A stretch of DNA of 64,000 nucleotides. It comes from CALFMR01 sp035550595 (GTDB lineage: Bacteria > Acidobacteriota > Vicinamibacteria > Vicinamibacterales > SCN-69-37). Below the pieces are notes generated by a model. It was given only the letters and a program-made list of their open reading frames with translations. It made no database searches and was not told the origin of the DNA. The stretch is taken from positions 1 to 64,000 of the forward strand of contig DASZOV010000043.1 of assembly GCA_035550595.1 (NCBI GenBank), read 5' to 3'. Below, one piece after another: positions 24,131 through 33,601 of this stretch. Made by a program: the position numbers and the translations under genes. Numbering within the stretch: position 1 is the stretch's first letter; every line of letters begins with the position of its first letter.

Positions 24131-26710
24131 CTACTCCCCGCGCAGCACGACCGCGGGATTCGCGCGGAGCGCACGCCGGATCGGGATCGCGCACGCGGCG
24201 AGCGACGCGACGGCCAGCGCCGCGACGGCCACTCCGAACGTCACGGGATCCGACGTGCCAGTGCCAGTGAGCAGCGGACGCATGGCTCGAACCGCAGGTA
24301 CGGCGAGCAGGACGCCAGCCGCGATGCCGACCGTCACGAGTCGTACGCCTTCGCCGAGCAGCAGGCGCACCACGTGCCGCCGGCTGGCGCCAAGCGCGAG
24401 TCGCAGCGCGACCTCACGCAGTCGCTGGCCCGTCGCGTACGAGACCAGACCGTACATCCCGATGACGGCGAGCAGCGTGGCGGCGAGCGCGAACCCGGCG
24501 AGCAGTCCCATCAAGAGACGCTGAGGCGTCAGCGGACCATCGACGCGCTGGCGCATCGTCATCACGTCGAAGAGCGGCGCGGCCGGATCGAGCGCGTGCA
24601 GTTCGGCTCGCGCGAGCGGCACGACGCGCGATGCATCCGCGCGCGTGCGAATCACGATCGTGACCGGGCCCCACACGCCGCGCGCAAGCGACTGGTAGTA
24701 GGTCGGGACCGGCGACACGGCGGGACTGTGCGTGCGGACGTCGCGCACGAGGCCCACGACCGTGGCAGGCTCGCCGCCTCCGCCGCCAAGGTCGAGCCGC
24801 CGGCCAATCGGATTGTCGTGGCCCCAGATCTGCCGAGCGAGCGTCTCGTTGACGATGATGACTTTCGCCGAACGACCGTCGTCATGCGCCGTGAAATCGC
24901 GTCCGGCGAGAATGGGCGTTCCCATGGTCTGGAAATAACCCGGGCTTGCGACCCGCCAGTCCGCCTGCACGGCCGTCGTCGGCGCGATGATGGCCGGGCC
25001 GACGGGATAGACGTGAAGGCTCGTATTCCACGCGTCCATCGGCGCCGCGCTCGTGGCCGCCGCCGACTCGACGTCGGGCAGGCGGCGCAGCCGCTCCAGG
25101 AACGCGCTCGTCGTCAGTTCCGGCGCGCGTTCCGGAACGAAGGCCATCGACAGCACGTGGTCCGGCGAGAAGCCGAGATCCCTCGACCGAAGTTCGGACA
25201 GCGCGTGCGCGGCAACGCCGGCCGTCGTCAGCAGAACGATCGATAGCGCGAGCTGACTGGTGATGAGGACTCGCCGAGGAAGACGTGGCCCACCCGCCAC
25301 GGCGGACGCATTCGTCTTGAGGCTGGCCTGCACGTTCAACTGCGAGGCTCGAAACGCTGGAACGAGCCCCGCCAGGATCGACGTCAGCAGCGTACCCGCG
25401 AGCGCCGCGACGAGCACGCCCCCATCGATTCGAATGTCGTTCGCCCGCGGCAGATCCGAGAGCGCGCCAGCTTTCAGGATCGGCAGCACCACGGCCGACG
25501 TCGCCAGGCCGAGGAATGCGCCGCCAAGCGCAAGGCACCCCGTCTCGACCAGCAGTTGGCGCACGATTCGCCCGCGGCCGCCGCCGAGCGCAGCGCGCAC
25601 GGCCATCTCGTGGGCGCGCCCGGACGCCCGTGCGAGCAGCAACCCGGACACGTTGGCGCAGGCGACGAGTAGCAGCACGACCGCCGCCACGAACAGCAGC
25701 GACAGCGTCCGCGGCGCCGACGATCCCACGACGACCTCGTGCAGCGGCAGGAGCCGAGGCGACCAGCCGATGACGTCTCCAGTGTTCCCAGCGACGACGA
25801 GCGCCGCGGCGAGACGCTCGGTCAGCGCGGCCATCTCCGCGCGCGCGGCCGCGATCGTGACGCCAGGCGCGAGCCGGCCGATGACGTCGAGATCCGAATA
25901 GTCGAACCGCACGTCCTTTTCCGACGGCACGAGCGGCAGCAGCACGTCGGCGTCGCCGACGAGCGTGCCGCCGGACGGAGCAACGCCGATGATGGTCGTC
26001 GGCCGGCCGTCGATCGTCAGCGCTCGACCGACGACGTCGGGCGCGGCCGCGAAGGCGTCGCGCCACACGCGGTTCGAGAGAATGGCGACCGGCGCGGCTC
26101 CGCGCGCATCGTCGGCGGCCGAAAATTCACGTCCGATCTGAAGGCGCGCGCCGAGGAGCGGCAGAAGATTCCACGTCTCGAAACGCGCGTCGAGCCGGCG
26201 CGGCTCGCCGAGTCCCAACGCGACGACCGTGCCCGTCCGCGTCGCGGCCAGATCACGCCAGCTCGTGCTCCGGGCCTGCCACTCGCGATAGAGCGGCAGC
26301 GATACCGAGAAATCCGCGACGCCGCGCGCCGCGTTCATCTGCGACACGCGGACGAGCTCCTGCGGCCGATCGAACGGCAGCGGCGCGAGCACGACGGCAC
26401 GCAGCGCGCTGAACACGGTCGTCGTCGCCCCGATGCCGAGCGCGATGACGCACAGGACGCCAATGGTGAACGCCGGCGCGCGCCGCGCGAGCCGCCAGGC
26501 GTATCGCGCGTCCTGCCCCGCCTGCTGGAGCCAGAGCGGCAACCACACGGCGCGGGCGTCTTCGCGAACGATGGTGGGATTGCCGAACAGCCGCCGCGCC
26601 TCGCGACGCGCGTCCTCGGGCGACAGGCCGTCCGCTTCGCGATCGGCGGCCTCGAGCTCGAGATGCGCGCGGATCTCGCGGTCGAGGTCGTCGTCGCGGC
26701 GGCGACTCAT
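24131..26710 (-). CDS. MacB-like ABC permease of the ADOP type
   Basis: An 859-aa inner-membrane permease. An N-terminal soluble prefix (residues 1-60, MSRRRDDDLDREIRAHLELE) is followed by two copies of MacB periplasmic core plus FtsX permease, about eight membrane segments in all. This is the acidobacterial duplicated orphan permease family, which lacks its own ATPase gene, as here. It overlaps the PadR gene by four bases (its ATG at 26710, the PadR stop at 26707), so regulator and permease form one unit. The open frame to 26860 is antisense to PadR. Its transport substrate is unknown. Confidence 0.93.
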   Translation of the reverse strand: MSRRRDDDLDREIRAHLELEAADREADGLSPEDARREARRLFGNPTIVREDARAVWLPLWLQQAGQDARYAWRLARRAPAFTIGVLCVIALGIGATTTVFSALRAVVLAPLPFDRPQELVRVSQMNAARGVADFSVSLPLYREWQARSTSWRDLAATRTGTVVALGLGEPRRLDARFETWNLLPLLGARLQIGREFSAADDARGAAPVAILSNRVWRDAFAAAPDVVGRALTIDGRPTTIIGVAPSGGTLVGDADVLLPLVPSEKDVRFDYSDLDVIGRLAPGVTIAAARAEMAALTERLAAALVVAGNTGDVIGWSPRLLPLHEVVVGSSAPRTLSLLFVAAVVLLLVACANVSGLLLARASGRAHEMAVRAALGGGRGRIVRQLLVETGCLALGGAFLGLATSAVVLPILKAGALSDLPRANDIRIDGGVLVAALAGTLLTSILAGLVPAFRASQLNVQASLKTNASAVAGGPRLPRRVLITSQLALSIVLLTTAGVAAHALSELRSRDLGFSPDHVLSMAFVPERAPELTTSAFLERLRRLPDVESAAATSAAPMDAWNTSLHVYPVGPAIIAPTTAVQADWRVASPGYFQTMGTPILAGRDFTAHDDGRSAKVIIVNETLARQIWGHDNPIGRRLDLGGGGGEPATVVGLVRDVRTHSPAVSPVPTYYQSLARGVWGPVTIVIRTRADASRVVPLARAELHALDPAAPLFDVMTMRQRVDGPLTPQRLLMGLLAGFALAATLLAVIGMYGLVSYATGQRLREVALRLALGASRRHVVRLLLGEGVRLVTVGIAAGVLLAVPAVRAMRPLLTGTGTSDPVTFGVAVAALAVASLAACAIPIRRALRANPAVVLRGE

Positions 26711-27057
26711 TTGCGCGGCACCCCGGCCGCCCGCGTGAGCAGGCGCGTCATGGCGCCCGCCAGCTCCTGCCACTTCGATTGTTCGACGGTGAGCTGCCGC
26801 CGGCCCTTGGGCGTCAGCCGGTACCGCTTCATCTCGCGTCCGCCGGGCGTCTCTTCCCATTTCGCGCTGATGCAGCCGGCCTTCTCGAGCCGCTGCAGCG
26901 CCGGATAGAGCGACCCGTGCTCGACCTGCAGCACGTCGTCGGACATCGCCTGGATGTCCTTGACGATGCCGTGGCCGTGACGGGGGCCGAAGACGAGCGT
27001 GCGGAGGATGAGGAGGTCCAGGGTGCCCTGGATGACGCCGGGCCGACGAGGTGGCAT
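26707..27057 (-). CDS. PadR-family transcriptional regulator
   Basis: A 116-aa winged-helix repressor. The PadR landmarks are present: LDLLILRTL (8-19), the recognition region EHGSLYPALQRLEKAGCI and YRLTPKGRRQL. ADOP permease genes are regularly preceded by such regulators. Upstream lies a long inverted repeat that is a strong candidate operator (27085-27120). The ATG at 27057 is used; the frame to 27093 would run through the operator. The regulator probably represses its own gene and the coupled permease gene. Confidence 0.93.
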   Translation of the reverse strand: MPPRRPGVIQGTLDLLILRTLVFGPRHGHGIVKDIQAMSDDVLQVEHGSLYPALQRLEKAGCISAKWEETPGGREMKRYRLTPKGRRQLTVEQSKWQELAGAMTRLLTRAAGVPRK

Positions 27058-27084
27058 GGTCGGCAATCTACCATCACGGCGATT

Positions 27085-27120
27085 GGAAGGCAATCTACCA
27101 TAATTGGTAGATTACCTTCC
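27085..27120. promoter_or_regulatory. Candidate PadR operator (36-bp inverted repeat)
   Basis: AATCTACCA (27092-27100) and TGGTAGATT (27105-27113) are exactly complementary around TAAT. The arms continue as GGAAGG (27085-27090) and CCTTCC (27115-27120) after one mismatched base each. A second copy of the left half, GGCAATCTACCAT, lies at 27062-27074, directly before the PadR start codon. The palindrome is AT-rich in a GC-rich setting and starts 28 bases before padR, as expected for autoregulation. Confidence 0.7.
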
Positions 27121-27158
27121 ATCACACGCCACGCCGATGGCGCCGACGCACGCGCCGC

Positions 27159-27857
27159 TCAGCGGCGCGTCAGTTCCAGCGCGCGCGGGAACAGCACGTT
27201 GTTCTCGAGGTGCACGTGCACGTGCATGTTCGCCTCGAGCTCGGACAGTCCCTCGTACAGCGCCTGGAACGTCTGGCACGCCCAGGACGGCGCCACGTAG
27301 TCGTCGGTCATCTCGCGCAGTTCGGCGAGCTGCGCGCCCGTCTGTTCGTGCTCGTGCTCCATCATGAGAATCGGCGCCTCGAGCGGCATGACCGACGGAC
27401 CGGAACCGTGCGCCAGCGCGCGGATCGTGGGAAAGAGCGCCGCCTCTTCCTTCCCCATGTGCGAGATCATGTCGGCCGAGAGCTCGTGGACGATCGCTTC
27501 GAGCCGCGGCAGGTGCGGCGCGTTCTCGCCGTGCACGCGCGCGACCTTGGACGCCATCTGGCGCAGGCGTGGCAGCTCTTCACGCAGCGTGTCGTGATAG
27601 GTCGTCACGATGTGATCGATGAGCGCCTCGAGCGGCAGCGTCGCCCAATCGCGCTCGTCGCGCGACGGCCCGGCGGCCGCCGTCCGGATCGCATCGGTCA
27701 CTTCGGTGAACGAGACGCCCTGTTCTTCGCAGGCCGACCCAATCGGCACTTTCCCACCGCAGCAGAAGTCGATGCCGTAGCGCTGGAAGACGCGGACGCT
27801 CGCCGGCACGGCTGCAGCGATGTCGGAGACCTGGGTGCTCTCGGTGATGGGGATCAT
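27159..27857 (-). CDS. Iron-sulfur cluster repair di-iron protein (RIC, YtfE/ScdA)
   Basis: A 232-aa cytoplasmic protein of the RIC family, which restores Fe-S centres after nitric oxide or peroxide damage. The ScdA N-terminal motif YGIDFCCGGK (Cys32-Cys33) is followed by a hemerythrin-like four-helix domain with the di-iron His/Glu set: DHIVTTYHD, HMGKEEAALFP, MEHEHEQTG and HVHLENNVLFP. GAGGAGG precedes the ATG at 27857. It is divergent from the TonB receptor. It lies upstream of padR in the same direction, separated by the operator region. Confidence 0.94.
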   Translation of the reverse strand: MIPITESTQVSDIAAAVPASVRVFQRYGIDFCCGGKVPIGSACEEQGVSFTEVTDAIRTAAAGPSRDERDWATLPLEALIDHIVTTYHDTLREELPRLRQMASKVARVHGENAPHLPRLEAIVHELSADMISHMGKEEAALFPTIRALAHGSGPSVMPLEAPILMMEHEHEQTGAQLAELREMTDDYVAPSWACQTFQALYEGLSELEANMHVHVHLENNVLFPRALELTRR

Positions 27858-28214
27858 GGCAATCGTCCTCCTCGCCGGACGTCCCGCGCTGCTGGAATGA
27901 CCGCCACGCTCTCGACCGCGTCGTCGGCACCGCACGAACGTCCGTTGCCCAGACGATGACGCCGCGCGGCTGCCGGGTCGTTGCGCTTGGACAAGGGACG
28001 AACACGTTCGGGCCCACCGCGAGACCTTTCGGCCGTATTCAGACTTCTTCCTGCGAATCTTCCCTGCGAATTCACGGAAATCGGCGACACCCGTAAAGAT
28101 TTCCCGGCCGGCGTCTCCCTACACTGCCTCCATCCATGCGCGGTGCGTCTTGACAGGGCCTCGTCTCGCCCTCGCAGGCCGACCCGCGACGATTCACATG
28201 CGGAGAGGACGGCA
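27858..28214. other. Divergent intergenic region between RIC and TonB-receptor genes
   Basis: This is the longest gap in the window (357 bp). I see no tRNA or small gene. It holds a weak plus-strand pair, TTCACG (28071-28076) with a 17-base gap to TAAAGA (28094-28099). Next to it is a direct repeat, TTCCTGCGAAT at 28048-28058 and a TTCCCTGCGAAT variant at 28060-28071. Both could serve the receptor gene. Confidence 0.4.
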
Positions 28215-31200
28215 ATGGCAGGCATGCGAGCAGGTTCGACGTTCATCCGAGGGCTTACCGCGATGGCGATCGTCGCGGGTGCGGCCATCAGCGCGGCCGC
28301 TCAGATCACGACGGGATCGGTGACCGGAACCGTCACCGACGTGCAGGGCGGCGTCATCCCCGGCGCGACCGTGACCCTTACCAGCGAAACACGCGGCACG
28401 GCGGCCCCGCCGACCGTGACCGGATCCTCGGGCGACTTCTTGTTCATCAACGTCGCGCCGGACACCTACGCGATCGACGTGACGATGCCATCGTTCAAGA
28501 CGCTGCACCGGTCCGGCATCCCGGTCAGTCCGGGTTCGCGCGTCGCCGTCGGCACGCTGACCATCGAAGTGGGCGGCACGAGCGAAGTCATCGACGTCCG
28601 CGGTGACGTCCCACTCATTCAAGCGACGTCGGGCGAGCGTTCGTTCACGGTCACGAACGACGCCGTCGAGAATCTGCCCATCGCAAGTCGCAGCTTCACG
28701 GCGCTCGCCGCCCTGGCGCCCGGCGTCACCGGCACGACGCGCATCGGCGGCGGCGGTTCGACGAACGTGATGATGGACGGCGTCTCGACGCTCGACACCG
28801 GGAGCAACGCGCCCATCCTGCAGATGAATCTGGAGTCGATCGCCGAGCTCAAAGTGCTCACGTCGGGATATCAAGCGGAATACGGTCGATCCAGCGGCCT
28901 GCAGGTCACGGCCGTGACCAAGAGCGGGACGAACCACTTTCATGGGTCGGTGTACGACGTCGAGCGCAATTCGGATTGGAACGCCAACAGCCAGACCAAC
29001 ATCCTGAACGACGATCCCAAGACGATCGTCAAGGAACGCGATTGGGGGTATTCGATCGGCGGGCCGATCGGCCGGCCAGGCGGCAACAACAAGCTCTTCT
29101 TTTTCTACAGCCACGAGTTCGAGCCGCGCACCGCCGGCAACGACGTCACGCGGTTCCGCGTGCCGACGGCGCTCGAGCGACAGGGCGACTTCTCACAGAC
29201 GACCGACAACCTCGGCGCGCCCTATTCCTACATCAAGGATCCGACGCTACCGGGCGCCTGCTCGGCGGCCAGTCAGGCGGCCTGCTTCGCCGACGGCGGC
29301 GTGCTGGGCCGAATCCCCGCGAACCGTCTCTATCAGCCCGGCTTGAACGTCCTGAACCAGTGGCCCTTGCCGAACATCGACAACGTGCCCGCCGGGCAGG
29401 GCTACAACCTCGAAATCAGGAGGCCGGCGGAGTCCGCGTTGAGCTGGGAACCGGCGATTCGTGTCGACTACCAGCCGTTCGCGGCGCTTCGCGCGACGGG
29501 CAAATATCAGGGCTTCATCCAGAGAAACCAGACGTTCAACGGCACGCTACCGGGTTTCAACGACACGAAGATGCAGCACCCGGTCATCTACACGTTCGCC
29601 GGGACCGTCGATTACACGCTGAACGCGACGACCTTTCTGGAAGCCACCTACGGACGCAGCCAGAACGAATTGGCCGGATGCGGACTCGGGCAAGGCGCGA
29701 CGCCCGGCCCGACGTTCTGCACCGCGGCGCTCCCGATGAACGACATCTCGAACCGGTACCTCGCCGGCCTGGATGGCATTCCCTTTCTCTTCCCCGACGC
29801 CGCCATCATCAACCCGGATTACTACGCGTATCGCGCGTTCAACATGGTGAACCCGCCGGCCTGGGACGGCACGCGCGTGCTCTTTCCGCCGGCGTTCGCC
29901 TGGGGCAGTCGGGTCGCGAACGCGCCACCGAGCAACGGCTTCACGAGCTTCCTGAACACGAACGTCACGCAGGACTTCTCGGTGAGCGTGACGCGTGTCG
30001 CGGGCCGTCACACTCTGAAGGCGGGGTTCTACAACACGCACGCGTACAAAGCCGTGAACATCCGCGGCGCCAACAGCGTGCCCTTCGGCAGCCTGAACTT
30101 CGGACAGGACCAGGTCGGCACCAATCCCTTCGACACGTCGTTCGGCTTCGCCAACGCGGCCATCGGCAGCTTCAGTTCGTACGTGCAGTCGACGGCGTTC
30201 GTCGAGACGAACGCGACCTACAACAACACGGAGGGCTACATCCAGGACAACTGGAAAGTCGACAGCCGCCTGACGCTCGACTACGGCGTGCGCCTCGTTC
30301 ACCAGCAGCCGCAGCACGACATCCTCGGCCAATCGTCGAACTTCTTTCCAGACCGCTGGTCATCGGCGGACGCGCCGGTGCTGTACGTCGCCGGTTGCGC
30401 CAACGGCGTGTTCCCGTGCTCGGGCACCAATCGCCAGGCGATGAATCCGGTGACGGGTGAGTTCCTCGGTCCCAATACCGCGCTGGCCATTGGCTCGCTC
30501 GTCCCCGATTCCGGCGATCCGACCAACGGCCTGGTCCGGCAAGGTCAAGGCATCGCCGCGACGACGTACATCTGGCCGATGTTGAGCGTCGCGCCGCGCT
30601 TCGGGATCGGCTACGACGTCACCGGCCGCCAGGAGCTGGTGCTGCGAGGCGGCGTCGGTCTGTTCTTCGACCGGACGCGCGGTGACACGACCATCTCAGC
30701 CGCGGCGAATCCGCCGACCTCCGATACGGTCACCGTCCGGTACGGCCAGTTGCAGACGCTCGGACAAGCCGGCCTGGCCACTCAAGGCGCGCCGACCCTG
30801 GCCGGCCTGTGGGACTACGACCCGGGCGCCTTGCCCTCGTCGACGCAGTGGAACGCGGGCGTGCAGATGGCACTCCCGTGGACCATGGCGCTGGATGTCG
30901 CTTATGTTGGCCAGCACAGCTTTCACATGCCGGAAGCCGTGAATCTCAACGCAATCGACTTCGGCACCGCATTCCTCCCCGAAGATCAGGATCCCACGCA
31001 GGCGCCCGGTGCCACGCCGGGCGCGACGTCGTTCGCCGCGACCAATCCTGATTCCGTTCGCAGCTTCCGCGGCTATGGTGCGATCAACACGCAGTTGCAG
31101 CGTGGGTGGGAGACCTTTCATTCCATTCAGCTCTCGCTCAACCGCCGCTTCACGAACGGGTTGTCGCTGGGATTCAACGACACGATCACGCTGTACGACC

Positions 31201-31940
31201 ACGCCAGCACGCCGGCCCGGCTCCAGCACGATGCCGCGGGCACCTACGTCATCCGCGCCGACCAGTCGCAGGCCGACGTCCTGCTGGGCCAGACGATCAA
31301 TCAGGTCCACATCTTCAAGGGAAATTTCGTGTGGGATCTTCCGGATCTCGCGAGCGGCGGGCGCGTCCGGCGAGCGGTCGGGATGCTCGTCAACGACTGG
31401 CAGCTTTCGGGCGTGTGGAGCGCGGCAACCGGCGCGGCCTACACGGCCGGCTTCAGTTACCAGAGTGGCGGCGGCAACGTGAATCTGACGGGCTCGCCCG
31501 ATTATGCCGCGCGCATCCACGTGGTCGGGGATCCAGGCTCCGGCTGCAGCGCGGACGTGTACCGTCAGTTCAACGCGGGAGCATTCGAAGGCCCGCAGGC
31601 CGGCAGCGTCGGTCTCGAGTCGGGAACCGGGTACTTGCGCGGCTGCTTCTCGAGCGCGCTCGACCTGGCCATCGCACGGACGATCCGATTGTCCACCGGG
31701 CGTACGCTCCAGCTCCGCCTCGACGTCTTCAACGCGCCGAACGCCGCCGGCGTCACCGCGCGCAACGCGACGATGTCGCTGAAGAGCCCAACCGATCCGT
31801 CCGCCATTCAGAACCTGCCGTTCGATGCGGACGGCAACCTGATCGCGGCGCGGTCGCGGCCCCGGGGCGCGGGGTTCGGAGTGGCCACCGGCTATCAGTC
31901 ACCGCGGATGCTGCAGGCGCAGATCCGCTTCTCGTTCTAG
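28215..31940 (+). CDS. Oar-like TonB-dependent receptor with carboxypeptidase-regulatory domain
   Basis: A 1241-aa outer-membrane protein. It has a signal peptide (about 1-33) and a CarboxypepD_reg beta-sandwich (GSVTGTVTDVQGGVIPGATVTL, about 36-120). A plug domain follows (VMMDGVSTLDTG; YQAEYGRSSGLQVTAVTKSG), then a long barrel ending in the aromatic outer-membrane signal IRFSF. Receptors of this build import large oligosaccharides or act in Oar-type export. GGAGAGG lies before the ATG at 28215; the frame from 27981 is leader. The sulfatase gene follows 78 bp on, suggesting sulfated glycan uptake and breakdown. Confidence 0.93.
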   Translation: MAGMRAGSTFIRGLTAMAIVAGAAISAAAQITTGSVTGTVTDVQGGVIPGATVTLTSETRGTAAPPTVTGSSGDFLFINVAPDTYAIDVTMPSFKTLHRSGIPVSPGSRVAVGTLTIEVGGTSEVIDVRGDVPLIQATSGERSFTVTNDAVENLPIASRSFTALAALAPGVTGTTRIGGGGSTNVMMDGVSTLDTGSNAPILQMNLESIAELKVLTSGYQAEYGRSSGLQVTAVTKSGTNHFHGSVYDVERNSDWNANSQTNILNDDPKTIVKERDWGYSIGGPIGRPGGNNKLFFFYSHEFEPRTAGNDVTRFRVPTALERQGDFSQTTDNLGAPYSYIKDPTLPGACSAASQAACFADGGVLGRIPANRLYQPGLNVLNQWPLPNIDNVPAGQGYNLEIRRPAESALSWEPAIRVDYQPFAALRATGKYQGFIQRNQTFNGTLPGFNDTKMQHPVIYTFAGTVDYTLNATTFLEATYGRSQNELAGCGLGQGATPGPTFCTAALPMNDISNRYLAGLDGIPFLFPDAAIINPDYYAYRAFNMVNPPAWDGTRVLFPPAFAWGSRVANAPPSNGFTSFLNTNVTQDFSVSVTRVAGRHTLKAGFYNTHAYKAVNIRGANSVPFGSLNFGQDQVGTNPFDTSFGFANAAIGSFSSYVQSTAFVETNATYNNTEGYIQDNWKVDSRLTLDYGVRLVHQQPQHDILGQSSNFFPDRWSSADAPVLYVAGCANGVFPCSGTNRQAMNPVTGEFLGPNTALAIGSLVPDSGDPTNGLVRQGQGIAATTYIWPMLSVAPRFGIGYDVTGRQELVLRGGVGLFFDRTRGDTTISAAANPPTSDTVTVRYGQLQTLGQAGLATQGAPTLAGLWDYDPGALPSSTQWNAGVQMALPWTMALDVAYVGQHSFHMPEAVNLNAIDFGTAFLPEDQDPTQAPGATPGATSFAATNPDSVRSFRGYGAINTQLQRGWETFHSIQLSLNRRFTNGLSLGFNDTITLYDHASTPARLQHDAAGTYVIRADQSQADVLLGQTINQVHIFKGNFVWDLPDLASGGRVRRAVGMLVNDWQLSGVWSAATGAAYTAGFSYQSGGGNVNLTGSPDYAARIHVVGDPGSGCSADVYRQFNAGAFEGPQAGSVGLESGTGYLRGCFSSALDLAIARTIRLSTGRTLQLRLDVFNAPNAAGVTARNATMSLKSPTDPSAIQNLPFDADGNLIAARSRPRGAGFGVATGYQSPRMLQAQIRFSF

Positions 31941-32018
31941 AGCCGTCGGCGGACGACACGGCGACGTGCCGTCGGCGCCGTCCGACGACACGTCATGACA
32001 CACGCAGGAGAGAGACGT

Positions 32019-33512
32019 ATGAGATCGATCGACAGGCCACGAACCTCGACGCGGCTGATGGTGCTCAGCCTGCTGCTTTCGCTCGCAATGATGACAATGA
32101 TGACCTCGAGCGGGCGCGCGGCGCCGCAGCAAACAGGCGCCGCCGATGCACGGCCCAACGTCATCGTCGTCCTGGCCGATGACATGGGGTATGCCGATCT
32201 TCATCTGAACGGCAATCCGGTCATTCAGACGCCGAACATCGACCAGATGGCGCGCGATGGCCTCCAATTGACGTCGCTCTACACCGCGCCGCTCTGCACG
32301 CCGACACGCGGCATGCTGCTCACGAGCCGCTATCCGACGCGGACCGGGATCATCAACGTGACGGGCCCCGGCTCACCGCAAGGCATTCGGTCGACGGAGG
32401 TCACCATCGCCGATGCGCTGCGTGCCCGCGGGTATCGCACGGCCATGTTCGGCAAGTGGCACATCGGCGATTTCGATACGAATCCGGCGTGGAATCCGAC
32501 GGCCCACGGTTTCGACGAGTTCCTGGGGCTGCCGTACTCGCACGACTACAATCCACCGGCCGGCGTGCCGCTGTACCACGACACGACGAAAGTCGAGCAG
32601 CCGGTCCGGTACAACTTGCTCACGCAGCGCTATACCGAAGAAACCATCCGGTTCATCCGGGCCGCTGGCGGCCGGCCGTTCTTCGTGTACCTCGCGCACA
32701 ACATGCCGCACATTCCCGTTGGCACTTCCGACGCCTTCAAGGGGCATTCGCGCGCAGGACGCTATGGTGACGCCATCGAAGAAGTGGACTGGAGCGTCGG
32801 TGAGATTATTCGCACGCTCGAGGAGCTCGGCCTCGACCGCAACACCATCATGGTGTTCCAGAGTGACAACGGACCGTGGGTGGCGGCCGCCGAGCGGCTC
32901 TACGATCGGGGCGATCGCGGACAAAAGATCGAGGGCGACATCGGCTGGCCGGGACTGCTGCGAGGCTCCAAGGGATCGACGTACGAAGGCGGCGTCCGCG
33001 TGCCGGCCATCGTCCGCTGGCCGGGCACGATTCCGGCTGGCGGCGTCTCGGCAGACATCGTGTCCGTCATGGACTGGTTTCCCACCTTCGTCGCGTTGGC
33101 GGGAGGCACGATTTCGCCGGATCACGCCGTCGACGGCGTCGACATCAGCGCCTTCTTGAAAGGCACGGGTCCCGATCCGCGCTCTGAGGTCTTCTACTAC
33201 AGCGGCGCGAACATCCAGGCCGTCCGTCAGGGATCATGGAAGCTTCGCGTCGGTCCGCCGGAGCCCGCGGCGCCATTCGGCCCGACGGCCGCGCCCACGC
33301 GTGGAACGGCGTCCACTGACGCGGGGCGAGGCGGACGCGGGCGAGGCGCCGGCTCGACCGTCGCGCCGCTCACTGAACTTTTCAACGTCGACACCGATCC
33401 GGCGGAACGATTCAACGTCGCCGCGGCACATCCGGACATCGTGGCGAGGTTGCAGGCGCGGATGGCGGCGTTCGGCGAGTCCACCCAGACGACCGCGGCG
33501 GCCGCACGCTAA
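32019..33512 (+). CDS. Exported sulfatase (arylsulfatase family, formylglycine type)
   Basis: A 497-aa sulfatase. It has a signal peptide (about 1-34), the metal-binding DD (54-55) in VLADDMGYAD, and the nucleophile motif C93-T-P-T-R, where Cys93 must become formylglycine. Conserved FGKWHIGD and FQSDNGPW follow. A low-complexity insert (about 425-450, Gly/Ala-rich) precedes the final domain. The ATG at 32019 has AGGAGAGAG just upstream and is preferred over 31995. With the TonB receptor it probably removes sulfate from imported glycans. No maturase gene (AtsB or FGE) is in the window. Confidence 0.92.
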   Translation: MRSIDRPRTSTRLMVLSLLLSLAMMTMMTSSGRAAPQQTGAADARPNVIVVLADDMGYADLHLNGNPVIQTPNIDQMARDGLQLTSLYTAPLCTPTRGMLLTSRYPTRTGIINVTGPGSPQGIRSTEVTIADALRARGYRTAMFGKWHIGDFDTNPAWNPTAHGFDEFLGLPYSHDYNPPAGVPLYHDTTKVEQPVRYNLLTQRYTEETIRFIRAAGGRPFFVYLAHNMPHIPVGTSDAFKGHSRAGRYGDAIEEVDWSVGEIIRTLEELGLDRNTIMVFQSDNGPWVAAAERLYDRGDRGQKIEGDIGWPGLLRGSKGSTYEGGVRVPAIVRWPGTIPAGGVSADIVSVMDWFPTFVALAGGTISPDHAVDGVDISAFLKGTGPDPRSEVFYYSGANIQAVRQGSWKLRVGPPEPAAPFGPTAAPTRGTASTDAGRGGRGRGAGSTVAPLTELFNVDTDPAERFNVAAAHPDIVARLQARMAAFGESTQTTAAAAR

Positions 33513-33600
33513 AAAACGTGTTTCAAAACTCACGACGCGCCGTCAGGCGCCTCGTCAACTTCGAACGTCGAAGTTCGAACGTCGAAGTTTTGCAATGCAC
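33511..33600. repeat. Dispersed palindromic repeat, copy A
   Basis: About 90 bp between the stops of the sulfatase and the CadC-like gene. TTTCAAAACT (33521-33530) at one end matches AGTTTTGCAA (about 33585-33594) at the other in inverted form. Inside are GACGCGCCGTCAGGCGCC and two AACTTCGA/TCGAAGTT pairs. Copy B (37024-37096) is the near-identical reverse complement. Confidence 0.8.
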
Positions 33601-33601
33601 G

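Noticed and set aside
28047..28099. Strong operator and promoter for the TonB receptor
   Set aside because: The TTCACG-N17-TAAAGA pair and the TTCC(C)TGCGAAT direct repeat are only moderate matches, so I kept them inside the intergenic note rather than as separate features.
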